Shown: positions 12,640-25,500 of the stretch, piece after piece
Numbering within the stretch: position 1 is the stretch's first letter
Layout of the letters: every line of letters begins with the position of its first letter
DNA from: Tachypleus tridentatus
Lineage: Eukaryota; Arthropoda; Merostomata; Xiphosura; Limulidae
Length of the DNA: 64,000 nt
NCBI RefSeq assembly: GCF_004210375.1
Contig: NC_134831.1
Coordinates: 44,054,035-44,118,034 of the forward strand
Reading direction: 5' to 3'
Notes under the pieces: generated by a model
What the model saw: only the letters and a program-made list of their open reading frames with translations
Told to the model about the DNA's origin: nothing
Databases searched by the model: none
Made by a program: the position numbers and the translations under genes

Positions 12640-12733
12640 GTTTTTTGAATTAAGCACAAAGCTACACATCACGGGTATCCAAACCTGGTTTTTAGCGTTG
12701 TAAGTCCGCGGACATACCGCTGAGCCACTGGGG
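12640..12733 (-). mobile_element. tRNA-Val-type SINE, 'aattaagcacaaagctac' subtype
   Basis: Minus strand. The head includes 'tttagcgttgtaagtccgcg' and 'taccgctgagccactgggg'. Part of the body between 'gctacac' and 'atcacgggtatc' is missing compared with the subtype consensus. Confidence 0.72.
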
Positions 12734-14301
12734 TACATTTTATAAATGAATGGGACCATATTATTTAGTATAGATATTAAAATATTGTGAATATAATTAC
12801 TTTTATTTATATGATATTCAATCCCTTTTAATCTCAAAATCACGAATTTATTTTAGTCATGTTATCTTGGTTTTAAATTTTCATCATCTTGGTATTATCA
12901 TATGTTTGTAGAGTTTTTTAGAAATCTACTGTATAACGTGAAGTTCGAAGGATGAATTGATAAGACTGGATTGACAGGTTTAAGTGATAAAGAGAAGAGA
13001 CAAAAACAATAAATCATGAAAATTTACTTCATATAAATATAACACTGTAAAGAAATACAGGCAGGACATCGGACAACTGCAATTTCAAAGTTCGCAAACA
13101 AATACTAATCAAAACTAAGGAAAGCTTCTATAAATTAAACGATTGAGCTCAGAAAACCTGGCATAATATTTAAGCTATCTTCCTATGAACGTGTGGTAGT
13201 TTTACAGAAAGCGACACATCTAAGAAGGTGTAGCATGACAGTATGCGACTTTGGACTGTAACAACATAAGAAGGCTTCAAAATCTTTTAGATGTAACATA
13301 CTAAATATTCGTTGAAGTGACTCAAGTAATGTCTGGGATAAATAGGTTTGATAACTGACTTAACACTAGTTTTGATTTTCATACATTAACCATATATTTC
13401 CCAGACAATAAAAAAAACATCAAGATAACAAAACTAAGGTTTAAGTTGCTGTGAGTTATGGTTGCAAAATTAAAATGGTGTGAACGGGAAATACCTTTAT
13501 AAGTTTACAAGAAACAAGGGTTATTACATTGTACGCAATAAAATAACATACAGTTGTGGTTTACAGTAAAACTAAATTGTATCTGAAAATGGTATTCAGA
13601 AGTTTTACAAAATTAAATGTTCCAATAAAATTAATATATAAATAAAAAAGTCACAACTTAAATATTGTACAGATGAACCGAACATACACTTAATATATTA
13701 GAATCAAAGGAAACTATACATAAACACAAATTTATGTCCAGCGATGAAACATGCCGAAATTACACAATACTCTCACGTTTAACGAGGGATGTATAATTAG
13801 GAACGGGCTACAAAGTAGTTCATTTTTTACAACAAAGTTATAAGGCAGGAAGTAACATTGCAAGTGCAGAAATTACTAGGATTATTCATCAAAATAGTAT
13901 TTCAAATATTTCATCAAAGACTATTCAACTTCAAATTTCATATACTATTATTTTCATCGCTTCTACCATGTACAGTACTTTGCAAAAGTTAACTCTAGGA
14001 CAAGAGAATTCTTTGTCATTCTTTCCATTTTATGGAGCTAAGTCTTCCATGTCATTATATAATATAAATCCGAACACTACGGTAATGCTTCACTGATCTG
14101 TTGACAATTGAATGAACCAGGATTGGAATATTCATTATTCTTTAAAATTCACATATACTTTTACCAAGGGACATATCATAAGGGTTCTGCTTGAACGAAC
14201 ATACTGATCAAATTTCGGATCTGAAATAATCGTCATGGTACCCCATATAATGTCTTAACTATATAGAGAGAAGTTAGCAAGATACTAACATATAGTACAA
14301 G
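12734..14301. other. AT-rich spacer, nothing recognised
   Basis: No gene or known repeat recognised. The right edge is the TATA at which the Tc1-like element and the inverted segment begin. Confidence 0.5.
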
Positions 14302-14305
14302 TATA

Positions 14306-15460
14306 CTCTTCAAAACAAGAAACGCAATAGGGATATTTTTGTTATTTTAAAGAGAAATATATGTAATAACGTTACAAGCTCAGAGTATGTGATGTTACAC
14401 GTGTTAAGGCACTGATTGTCAGAACAAAATGACAATAAAAGTTGTGCACTTTGAAAACGGAGGAAAACATCGGATTTTTCGCCAAAACGCATGCGTGTCC
14501 AATAAATTTGTTTGAGAGAACTGCATGTTCTGCAAGTGCAACATGTGCAAAATTCCTATAAAAGTGACGGGTTCTCGGTTTCCATAGCTCAGTGTTAAGC
14601 CACCGACACGCAATACAGTTACCCCAAGACTGACTGAAGCATAACGCAACAACGCCATTGGTCGTTTGGAAGAAGGCGAATCTCGATCAGATGTTGCCAG
14701 AGCTGTGAATGTCCACCCAAGCACCATCACAAGGCTATGGAATCGTCACCAACAACATGGATCAACTCGTGACCGTCCACGATCTGGCAGACCTCGTGTG
14801 ACCACGCCCGCAAAAGATCCAAACATCCGGTAACATCACCTTTGGGATAGGACCACCACTGCGACGTCTACTGCCTCAACCATACCAGGGCTGCGTAGGA
14901 TTTCCGATCAGACCGTACGCAACCGTCTACGAGATTCTTGGGTTCCATGTGCAATCCATCATGGTGAACGTCAACGACGTTTTTTAACATGACAACGCCC
15001 GTCCTCACACAGCCCGACTCACCACTGTCTTCTTGAAACACCACAACATCAACGTTCTTCCATGGCCTTCCAGATCACCAGATTTAAACCCCATCGAACA
15101 TCTTTGAGACGAGTTGGACCGACGTCTGCGACGGCGACAACCTCAACTGCAGACTCTACCTCAGCTTGCAGCAGCTTTGCAGGCTGAGTGGACAGCCATT
15201 CCACAGGATGTGATTCGTCATCTCATCGCTTCCATGGGCAGGAGATGCCAAGCAGTTATTGATGATCACGGGGGGTATACTCGTTATTGACGTTGAGTGA
15301 CGTTAAACTTCAACTAGTGAGCGTGGACTTCGCCTTTGCAGACTATGGATGTTCAGCAGTGAATGTGCAAAGTTTCACACATGTCATGCAGAGCTACCCG
15401 GAATAAACTTGTTAACAATTTGTCTCATATTTTGCCTTTTGCGTTTCTTTTTTTGAAGAG
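14306..15460 (+). mobile_element. Tc1-like element 1 (internally deleted), copy A
   Basis: Terminal inverted repeats begin CTCTTCAAAA and include 'agaaacgcaa' (left) and 'ttgcgtttct' (right), with TA dinucleotides on both sides as expected for Tc1/mariner target-site duplication. At 1155 bp it is shorter than a typical ~1.6-kb Tc1 element, because the middle of the transposase gene is missing. It is therefore non-autonomous. Confidence 0.9.
14621..15290 (+). pseudogene. Tc1-like transposase remnant lacking first catalytic Asp
   Basis: This is the broken transposase of element 1. The codon at the expected start (before PRLTEA) is ACC, and a stop lies five residues later. The first helix-turn-helix ('NNAIGRLEEGESRSDVARAV') is followed by the 'RSGRPR' linker and a second HTH ('ISDQTVRNRLRD'). 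The frame then jumps, near 14988-14992, straight to 'HDNARPHTA' (second catalytic Asp). '[15 protein letters not shown]' (third catalytic residue, Glu) and the C-terminus 'GRRCQAVIDDHGGYTRY' follow. The part that should carry the first Asp is absent. Inactive as an enzyme. Confidence 0.88.
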
Positions 15461-15550
15461 TATATATGCTAGAAGAAAACAATTTAAAAGCACTCCACAA
15501 ATAAACCTTGACAGAAACAATGTTTAACGTTATGTATTAAGTTTTGTTGT

Positions 15551-15963
15551 CATTCCATAGCTCTAGTAAAGCTTAGAGAATTGTCATTAAAGCAGAGAGT
15601 TCTCATAAAACCTTTACATGATGCTGATTGGTCTCTTCAACAAAATGTTTCATACTTAAAATGCCCTCCAAACGCTGTCAAGTACACCCCAGTTTGTAAG
15701 CTCGAAACAAGTAAATTTGAAAATATAAAAGGAAAAGACAAAGCACTTAAGGGCCATAATACTTATGCTAAATATTTTCTTTTATGCAGCCTTAGGGACA
15801 GAAAGAAGACTAACTCTGATCTCAAGCATGAGATACTTTATAGGAGTGGATTAAAGACATTTGGATTAAAATCCCAAAGAATAGTTTCATTAACTATATT
15901 ACGAGAATATCTGAGAGACTATCTGCAGTTATTAAAGCAAAAGGCCAACACATAAAATATTAA
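15551..15963 (+). pseudogene. Tc1-like element 2: HTH domain joined to C-terminus
   Basis: A different Tc1-like family. A 124-codon frame (TTG at 15581 to TAA at 15955) reads 'QRVLIKPLHDADWSLQQ', 'VSYLKCPPNAVKYT' and 'LLCSLRDRKKTNSDLKHEI'. I read this as the N-terminal paired-type HTH of a Tc3/Tc1-like transposase. A +1 shifted frame after about 15840 gives 'WIKDIWIKIPKN' and 'RISERLSAVIKAKGQHIKY' (stop at 15961), the usual transposase C-terminus. The whole catalytic core is missing. The HTH part stays open in both duplicate copies. Terminal repeats of this element were not located. Confidence 0.7.
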
Positions 15964-16945
15964 CTGTTTATCGAACTCAAGCACTTCCACTGAGTTTCTT
16001 TTGTACTAAATATAAAGATTAATAAAAGTTTGATTTTCCTTCGACTGTCTTTTGAAAGTAGTCTGAAATATAAGTTTAACTTTTAACTGTTGTAACTGGT
16101 TGCTATACCAAGACCATTAAGTCACTTTTATCACTCAAATTGAGCTTTAGAATTGATCTACTCTTGTTGCTTGGTTCACAGAAAAGCAAACGTTATTCTG
16201 ATGAAAATTTGCTAATTTTGCTCTTTGCTTCAGGGTAGAACATATACACTTACTCTTCGTAAAACAAGTATACGTAATTAAGTGTTTGGGCAAGTTCTTT
16301 CGAAGAAAGACATCAATAACATTTGGAAGAACTGTTGTTACTCTGACAGGGATGATAATATTCAAGAGAAAAGCTATACTGGTGCTCAGAATGCAAATTA
16401 TAATATTTTCTCAATTATTGTTTTCTAAACCAACAATTGCTCTAACATGCTGCGTTAGTGGTAGTTGCACCATTTAATATAATCATTACTTGGGAGCTTG
16501 GAAAAGAGGGGTTATTAAACCCTTTTAACCAGCAATATTTAGGCAGATGCACAGTTAAAGGTATATGTCAGAGCTTTTCTCTGATCTTTCAATCGAATAA
16601 GCACCCCAACTAAGTATAATCCAAAAGTAATGACACTTTCACTGTATACATTACTCAGTCACGCCCACTTCATAGGTCAGTGATTAGTTTAAGTTACAAT
16701 GCTAAAATCTCGGGCTAAGTTTCCCACAGACAACAGAGTGAAGATAATTTATTGTGTGGCTTTACATTAAAATACATAGACATTAAATAATTAACTAAAT
16801 TTTCGGAAAAAATAAAATAACAATTTTGTTTGGCAAAGCAAATATTTCTTTATTTATTTACTGACACTAAACTATCTAGCCACTAAATTTGTTTTATGGA
16901 TTTCTTTTATATGGCTAATATTGCAAAATGCTCTTTATCAACATA
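15964..16945. other. duplicated sequence of unknown nature
   Basis: This part of the inverted segment contains short frames on both strands (16147-16365 minus, 16286-16477 plus) that stay open in the other copy with one or two changes. None resembles a protein I know. They may be debris of Tc1-like element 2 or another transposon. Confidence 0.4.
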
Positions 16946-17194
16946 TCATTCTTGTAACTGGGAAGAGTTCTCTTCAGGTAGACAAATGAAGGAATCCAGT
17001 GATAGCTTCATCTCTGCAGATACTCTGGAAGTGTTCTTCCAATCTATGTAACTGAATCCAACAAATTGGCTATTCTCCCATGTATGTTGCACCTGAAATT
17101 GGTTGTTTTTATTGTATTGAACTACTGTTCTTAATGCTACTGCAGCTTCAACATCTGGTAGTGCACAAGGAGTACTTGTATATAAATTATGAAA
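16946..17194 (-). other. exon-like reading frame, copy A (unidentified)
   Basis: Minus-strand frame of 82 codons ending in TGA (16946-16948). It contains 'CALPDVEAAVALRTVVQYNK', 'VQHTWENSQFVGFSYIDWKN' and 'MKLSLDSFICLPEENSSQLQ'. It has no ATG near its start but opens right after a splice-acceptor-like 'ttttgctttaactag'. About 90 bp past the stop are overlapping AATAAA signals. This looks like a terminal exon. The second copy (57359-57607) keeps the frame; I noted four base differences, two silent. I do not recognise the protein. It could be host-derived or a transposon C-terminus. Confidence 0.4.
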
Positions 17195-18036
17195 CTAGTT
17201 AAAGCAAAATTAATCTCCAATCTATGATTTTTCACATAATTAGTTCCCATTATTCACTCTCCCTCAATGCCAATTGCTCACACATTATGTTAGGTATAAT
17301 TTCCACACTCATAGTTTTACAGCACACTCGTGTCTGTTCATTGTTTCAAATTCAGTAGCTCATTCAATACTGTAGCACACACGGACCACTCCTTTGTAAC
17401 AAAAACGATTAGGTTCGTAAGGCGTTTTTCAGTGTATATTCCAAGTGCACATCTCCCAATCTTAAATTATTTAAGTCTGTATCATTCTTATTGTGTACTC
17501 AAATTTAAATTAAATTCTATCTCATACCAACCGATATAAAACTGGAAACAACATATTTATTCTAGGGTGTAGCCTGTTCCCCAAGAGAGTAGAGATACTA
17601 AAAATTATTCAAACTGGTACCAAACTTTCCACAATGTTTATTCAGGTGATGATTCAAATAAGTTTCTATGTCATGTTTACAAGAATATTTACTAAGTGTA
17701 GAACATTTGAGTGAAGAATTTAGAAAACATTGGTAAAAAAACTTGATTAAAGATGCATTATACTTTAGTTATGAAAGATTAAAATATTGTTTCATGAATA
17801 ATTTGGAATAATAGATTGGTAGCATCAATGTTTATATTATTTCAATTTTATATAAATATAGGCTCACTGTGGAGAGTAAAATACAACTAAAAATGCTATA
17901 TATATAGCAGACATTCCACCACTTTGTGAATAAACATGTTTTGCCAGACACGTTTACTATCATTTCCACTAAGTTCACTTATTTTCCTGAGATATATTTT
18001 GCTAGTTCTTCAAGTTATTTATTTATTTATTTGAAT
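17195..18036. other. duplicated sequence, no feature recognised
   Basis: Mostly AT-rich. The minus strand reads 'RLGDVHLEYTLKNALRT' near 17420-17470, a short open piece upstream of the exon-like frame. I cannot tell whether it is a real exon. Confidence 0.35.
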
Positions 18037-21000
18037 GCGTGTATCTTGAGCTATTTCAGTTGACCAGTTTCAACTACAAGAATGCGTCGTCATCTACCTC
18101 CTGTTGTGGATAAGCTTACAATGTTTCCAAGCTGTCAAACACCTGTCATCTAGGTCACCACCCAAACACCCATTGTGAACAATGTCTTATCTACATTTCC
18201 CACTTTACTGCTAAATGTCCCATTAAACCTGATTATCCACACTTTAAAGACCCTCATCTGTTTTGGTCGTGTGATAAACTGCATTCTACACCAGTTTGTA
18301 ACACCTGTCAGTAGAATTGACGTCTAGGGAGACCTTTGCCCAAACATTTATGATCCTATTACGGTTAACTTTTCTGGTATCATAGACCTGGTGACTCTGT
18401 ATAATAATTTCATCACTCAACCTTTAATGCAGAATATTCATCCATATTAGCGTGAATTTGTCTTAGAAAGCATTAATCATGCAACTAAATCTGTTCTTAA
18501 AATTAATATGCAAGTCAAATATTTTGGAATACTTATTTTGAGAAATACTAATTTGAGGTATTCATGAAAACCAAGACAGCCGGGTTGATTAGGAAAAATT
18601 TCTGTTCCTCTTCATTTACATTTCTTTCATCTGCCCTCGGAACTGCTTCTGCCTGCTAGTTTCATTCATTGCTTTCTTCTTAATAAAATATTCCTTAAAC
18701 CATCTCATAATGCAAGATCGCTTTATTACATCTTACATTGCAGTGACTATCCAGTAGGCCAAAATAGGGATGGAGTTGCTGTAGGTAGTAGAATTATACT
18801 TTAACAACATAGATATAAATTGGACCACAACCATGAACGATTCATATATATATGTATATATACACATATGCTAATCACTTTGAATCTCGGACCATCACCA
18901 TTGTTACTGTCTACGTTCAATATGCAGATCATTTGCCTTGTAACTTTTTCTCTACATAGACCATATTTTCTTAATCTGTATTTTTGTGACTGGTAATAAT
19001 AATTATGGTAGAAATCTTTTTTAATTACGTCATTTTCATTCTACACTGGACAGTATCACTGAGTTTGTTTTATCCCTTCCATCCCATAATCGTTCTGAAT
19101 CTGATAGAGTTTCTGATGTTGTTGTGATATTGACAAATTTTGTTTCACTAATACAGATTTATAGCATGCCTCTAGTTAATAGTCTTCATCTTCTTAATCT
19201 AAGTTAGCTAATTACTAAAAATACCTTTGTGAGAAAAGCGACTCATAAAGGTTTTTTGAATTACTAACATGGTGAATGGCTTTTTTATCAGATTCATATC
19301 AACAATACCTTTCATGATAAAATTATATGTGTCTTCTCTTACGAATTTATTAGTTATTTTGCTCAAATATTTGAATATTTACATATATCATCCTGCTCAT
19401 TGCATATTCCTACCCTTCATTATATCCATATAATTTTCCATTACTTTGTTCAGCAGTACCGTTATTTCGCCTTTCCACATCTCTATTTCTTAAATATTTT
19501 CGATCCAGTCCTTCTTCAGTGTCATAGGAGTATTAAACATATTCTCTTAAGTGGAGAATTGTGTGTAATCGACTTTATAATTACTCCATTTCCTCTCAAT
19601 GGGCCAGTTACGCTTTATCACTTACCCGATAATAGATGGCAATCTTACTTCAACAGAACCCCTGGACATAACCAATTTCTATGCAGTCTTTATCGAGACA
19701 TACGTTCAAGTTCCACAAAAACACCTATGAACTTTGATACTTCGGAAGATAACTCCATGATATTCACTATTTGCCACCTAAATTTGCCTTCAATTTTAAC
19801 TAGTTCCTCGAGAACACCTACATGAATACTACAATAACTATAGCTGATGTGCATCTGGCTTTACGCTGCATCAAGTTAAGAAGACTTACTTATACACTTC
19901 TCTGACGTGTTCCGAATAAGTTTTTATTTGCTTCTGACAATTGTCTTTACAATTCTTTTTCACACTGGGTTTACTCCCAATTTGTTAAGTCCTCGGTGAT
20001 TCTCATTTTATTGAACTTAAATTAGCCATCTGCAAACTTATATTACTGTCCAATACATCTCATGAGTGTATTTAGTAAAACCTTTGAGCATTTGCATTAA
20101 TTTCTTGCAGGCAATAACCTATTATTGCATATACTGGCTGGATTTCTTATCCTTCTTTCTACGCATGATTAACATCTGCACCTCTTAAACACCGTTATGA
20201 ATCATTTTAATATAAATCAATCTTCTTGCATTCTCCTCTTCAATCGTAAAAAAGACATATGGTTCAGTTTGACCTTGTAGTTTGATATTTAACCATCGTT
20301 GTACATCTATTTGACTTTCTTACGTTCGTGTCATAAATTCATTTCTTATGAAATGTCAGACAGTCTTGTCTCTAGAAGATACAATCTCGAAACCACTTAC
20401 CCTCTATAACGATGTTTGAATTATTCAGTTCTTTTACCTCTGCTCTATCTCCAGGACAGATTTTTCATTATGCTGTTGTAATGGGCACCTGCTAGGCTAT
20501 AAACCAGATTCTATGGCTACCTGTTAGATAACAAATTTGATTCTAGAAACAATAGTTAATACCTTTCTTGTTTCATGCAGACATGGAAAGCTCACATTCA
20601 ATTCTCATTAAACTGAAGCTGTTCTAATTTGTCCAAACAAACAGAGATTTTGACTGTTTCAAAATCATGATTTATTTAATGTACAAATAAATTATATTCC
20701 TACAGAGTTTCCTAACACAATTAAACAGCTAGCTTTCTTCTTTGAAAAATCACTTAACATAGAAGAGCCATCTTGCAACAATTAACTTCAAGGTCACATA
20801 CGAACTCTTTCTTTGCTTGTATCTAACTGTAACCACTGGAGAATTGCCTCCATGTCTTTATTTTTGTGGAGCCTTTATTCGTTCCTGTATTAAACATAGT
20901 TATACCTTATGTATATCTGCTCCTTCTTTTTGTGAAGAATGCATGATTCTCAATGAAACCAAAGTTTGCAAAATCCTTCATATTGTACAAACTAACTTTC

Positions 21001-21060
21001 ACACCAGGGATACTAAATTTTTCACCATGAGTTAAAACCTTCTTTCAGCATCGCTCAAAA
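18037..21060 (+). pseudogene. decayed jockey-like non-LTR retrotransposon
   Basis: A series of frames broken by many stops follows the order of a jockey-clade element. At 18100-18320 is a Gag-like zinc-knuckle region ('HCEQCLIYISHFTAKC', 'KLHSTPVCNTC'). At about 18770-19010 is an endonuclease-like stretch ('RDGVAVGSRI', 'NLGPSPLLLSTFNMQ', then a 'W..NYGRN' tail). Reverse-transcriptase traces follow around 20100-20300 ('QSSCILLFNRKKDIW', recalling FLDVKKAFDTVW) and at 20560-20640 ('GKLTFNSH.TEAVLICPNKQ'). Blocks typical of the region after the reverse transcriptase end near 21050 ('RTLSLLVSNCNHW'). The part left of 19084 is also present in copy B. Not functional. Confidence 0.72.
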
Positions 21061-22414
21061 CATATTTTGAATAATTAAATATACTATTATGAGTTTATTT
21101 GATAAATGATTACCTAACTGTTGTCTGTTTAACTTAACCATTTGTTTTCTGTAGCATACACAATAATTTAATTATTTTGTGATTCAATAAAGTGTTTAGA
21201 ATGTAGAAAATCCAAATTTCCTTCTTTGTTTTACACCAATTTGAATATATTTTCGGATTATCTTATTAATAATGCAAATGGCTGATTTTTTGACAAATGA
21301 AGTAGTTCAGTTTGTGTTCAGTGATATTGCACTGAGCAGTAAAACGAGAAATATTGTTAATGTTTAGATTCATTCAAAAATATAACTATAGTTTACTTTT
21401 GAAAAACTTTGAATGTAATATTTCAGCATTTCTGAATAGAAGTAGCACCGATTTACCGTATGTATATTACACGAAATTTGCAATTTACAATTAACTATCA
21501 GCCATCTAATTCTTTACTCTATTAAGTCTTTTAAGACAATATAGTAAATTTTTCTTCAAAGATATTTTAAATTTACTACCATATCCTTTTTAAATGTTCC
21601 CAACTCAAATAAAAAATAAATTTTGGCACGCACCTAATTTTGAGCAGAAAGGCAGGATTGCCATAAAGATATGTTCCTAACAAAAAGATAATAACCACTA
21701 ACCACTATCATACTTGACAAAAGCTTAACTATTGTTCGAACTGCAAAATGCCTTCGTAGCCTTCAAATCATGATAAATTATCACACTTTTAAACATGTAA
21801 CTTTTAATTGTTCGTATCCTTAAAAATACTAACTAACCACATAATCATTAAAGTTGTACTAGCCCTTGAACACTGCAACCTTACGAGGCATGATGCTTCT
21901 GTTGTTGAAAAATTTTGTTAAAATGATTTTTATATATTGTTTCTAAACCTATTTTATGATTGGCTCCATTAAGGGTTTGGTTTGTCTCAAAGTCATTGTT
22001 AAACCCAATAAGAAGGCTTCACTCTTCTCGGCTGTATCCATTGCAATTATAAGGAAATTAAACATATAAAAGAGAGAGAGAGAAAACTGAAAATCACAAC
22101 CAACTTCTGCCACAAGCCACGAGATGTCACCTCTAAGCTAGATGAATGGCATAGAATGGTACGAAAAACATTTTTTTTTCGTTTTATTTTAACAAAACTT
22201 ACAGTTTTCAAGAATTTTATACCCAACATAAGTAAAACACCGGAAGTAATATCAACAATAAAAAATATTTTATTTGTTGCAATGTTAGAGAAAGCACGAC
22301 TCAGCCATGTTTCAATATTGCGAGAGAGAGTAATGCAATCCCTGAAAAAAATAACTTACAATATAAAGAAATTCAACATCATAATATCAAATAAAATATT
22401 TAAAACTCATTAAG
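21061..22414. other. AT-rich spacer, nothing recognised
   Basis: A possible AATAAA lies near 21185, perhaps the 3' end of the preceding element. A short (GA)n run lies near 22072-22083. No gene. Confidence 0.45.
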
Positions 22415-22539
22415 TCCTCCTCTGGTATAGCGGTAAGACTACGAATTTACAACTGTAAAATCAGGGGTTCAATTCCCTTCGGTGGACTCCGCAGATAGCC
22501 CTATGTGGCTTTGCTATAAGAAAACACACACACACACAA
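22415..22539 (+). mobile_element. tRNA-Val-type SINE with CA tail
   Basis: A well-kept plus-strand copy. 'tctggtatagcggtaagact' is the A-box region, 'ggggttcaattcccttcgg' the B box and 'ctatgtggctttgctataag' the body. A (CA)n tail follows. Confidence 0.82.
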
Positions 22540-25500
22540 ATCATTAATGAAATAAAAATACAGTGCAATAATAAATAACACAAAAATATTTCAAAAACAA
22601 TACAAAAAGAAGCAAACACTCTCTGAAGCCGAATCAGATTCCAGTGTGGTATTTTTAGTTAGCACTAATTTTCTCTTTGATTTACATGATAAAAGTAAAT
22701 AAACTGATAGAATAACAGAAACGTAGTCAAAATAGTTAATGCAAAATACTTTTATATACTCTGGCTAAATAAGCACGTGATAAATAGTGACAGAACACAA
22801 ACGCACAATCATTGTTCAAAAAACACAATGCAAGTGTCCCATACATAGGGTTTGTACGAAGAATTATACTTGAAACTGTTTCGTAATGTAGAAAACTAAC
22901 TCACCTGAGATATCGTATGCAAAACTAACCCCATAGAGATCATGTTAAATACTGAAAACTTTCACGTTACTTACTTAATCCGTTAACATCAAACTTATCC
23001 AGAGTCATAAGCACTACTCCCATCACTTATAATTCCCAGTGAAACATAATGGAAGTTATAACCTCAAGAGATCACATGAACGTCAAAAGAAAAGACAGTT
23101 CCATAACTTATCATACTACAGACAACTGTGAACTAATTTTGATCATAGGAAAACAGATGTACTTCTCTAGCTGAATGTCATATAACAATAAGTACGTAGA
23201 GCAAAAGAACATAATGGCCTTGATGAACAGTTATGTGTCTGTCCACTGCACGCACCTGCACAAATAACGATTTCTAAGTAATTCCTATATTATTACAAGG
23301 AGGTAGTAAAAACCTGATATGTTTATACGCCAAATCAATAATAAAATGCAAATTCAAATAAACCTTTTTAAAGGATCACAATGAAAATCGGTATAAAGAT
23401 ATATTTAAGTCAAAAATTGGTGTAGGTAAAAGTAAGAGAGAGCTTTTAAAATATCTAGAAACAAACCAATTCGCATCTTTCATGTACCTACGGACATTCC
23501 ACGTAGCAGCGCAAGTATTTTTAGCAAATGTTTCTTTAGAAAAGAGTTCCTTGGTTGGAGTTTGAACTACTTGAAGTGTTGGAGGTAGCCAGAGGTAGCT
23601 TTTTATAAAAAAGGCATTTTATTTTCCTGATCACATTTTGAAAACTACCCCTGACTTTTACCAATTGCTATCAAAAATACATAATATCAGGATTTAAAAT
23701 AGTTCCATTGGTACCAGGTTACCAGTACTGGTACTCGAACATTTCTAGTCAGGTAATTTCTGCAATTAGAAATTTAACTATCCTTTTCAGTGTGTTCTCA
23801 TGAGAAAAATTTTCACACATCAAACCAAATTATTAGTTATCTGTAATTCTGTGTAGTGTGGCGACTATGGCAAAAATCATCTGAAATCTAGGCATTTTAG
23901 CTTTTTATTGCTTAAAAATTTAATAAGAGTCGACATTAGAAAAATCTACTAGCAAATTGTAAATTAGAGAATGTCAGAGGCAGACGGGAAAAATGGTTCT
24001 TGAATTTTCATTGATTGCTGTTTAGCCCCATAAGATTAAAGAATGTAAAAATATAGCTTCATAATATCTATGACAAAAGTATATAAAAATTTCACATTAC
24101 ATTTCGTAGTTTCCTAGACGGTGGACAAAAATAAATTTAGAAGAGGAAACAGCTAAAAAACAGATATCCATATTTTCACACCATCTGAATTTGAGACTAT
24201 TTTTAAATATTTCTTTATACAATTAAAAAACTTAAAACTTATATTAACAAATGATTTATTATCTACAGTTTGATATCAGATTTGTTTGTATGTCATGATC
24301 GTTAAGTAGTTTAATTAAATTTTGAAGGTAACTCACTAAAACACCGTGAAATGTGCAGTTTGACCTGCTCACCTGCTGATGGTTAATCACGCATTCATGT
24401 TCTCTTTCAGACCGTTGGAGACACCAATTTCCAATTTTCACAATGAGATTCCGTTATCGACTGAAGTATGAACTCAAAACTATCACATCAAACATTTACA
24501 ATTTGTGAAAAGCAAAGGTGAAATACCAGAGGAGGCTTTCATTCAAAACTCCAAAGACGGGGCATGTGATAACAGATATTATCTGCATCGACTGCAAATC
24601 CTGCAATACCTTTAATAAAGACTGGTCTCTATAAAGTGCAATAAACAATGTAACACTGAAAACATAAACATAAAATTACCCCTTTATTACAAAAATTTGC
24701 AATAGAAATAAAACATTTTAACATAAATAAAAACACTTCACATATAATAAAATTTTTGATAATGACATGAAATAATGCTAATACCACACATAAATTTAAC
24801 AAAACAAGACCCTATAACCTAAATTGATCAAAATCATTATGTCACAAAATAAAAGAGTTAGAAAATAAAAGAGTATACTACTTTTAAACTACTTGTTTTA
24901 ATATACTTTTCAAAACTATCATGTAGAACAGTTTTACTTTTACACAAATAACACAGTTAGGGAAATATACCTGCAATATTTTTTTATTTTTACAAAAATA
25001 TATTTTTATCTTTTTAAAAGAAGATACTTTGTTGTGAGGCAACAGCCACCTTTTGATAAAGCTTTCACGTTGTTTCATTTTCTTCTTTCATCTCTGTCTG
25101 GTTAACTCTGTGGGGGTTGGAGCTGGTGGTGTTAGTGAAATAGGTTGCAGAATAGAAAGTATTGACCCTATAACAGTGTTAGTAACTTCCTCAGTTCATC
25201 CCCAAGCAGGAAGCACAGACAACTTTGTAACAATTGTGGATGGCATCAGTCACTGCTTTCGCAAACGCTAGGGTACAGCGATAAGTTCTCATGTTCAAAG
25301 ATTATGTACAGAGAATACCCTTTTATACAGGCTTTTATTAGCTATTTTCAGGCTATGGGACATCTCAGAATTTGCTGTTGCTTTTTTCTATTGACAAAGA
25401 TGCAATCGTATTTCATAACAGTATTGGTAAGCTAAGTAACAGAATGAATGTTAATAAACTTCCAGCAACTTCAGTTTATCTTTATCAAATCATATATTAT

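Larger units (their letters stand above)
14302..19084 (+). repeat. long inverted repeat, copy A (4.78 kb)
   Basis: This is the inverse complement of 55563-60261, at a few percent divergence by eye. Identity starts exactly at the TATA in front of the Tc1-like terminus (A 14302, B 60261); the base outside differs (g against a). It stops at 'ttccatcc' (A 19084, B 55563). Copy B lacks about 80 bp corresponding to roughly A 18387-18465. Near A 16480, B carries a small insertion ('cgggatctatcacat'). Copy A runs without a break into the rest of a jockey-like element, so A looks like the ancestral arrangement and B the derived one. Contents are annotated separately. Confidence 0.92.

Noticed and set aside
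25053..25271. Small secreted-protein gene
   Set aside because: The frame begins in a hydrophobic stretch, but this comes from a T-rich run. No homologous motif, intron structure or polyadenylation context supports it.
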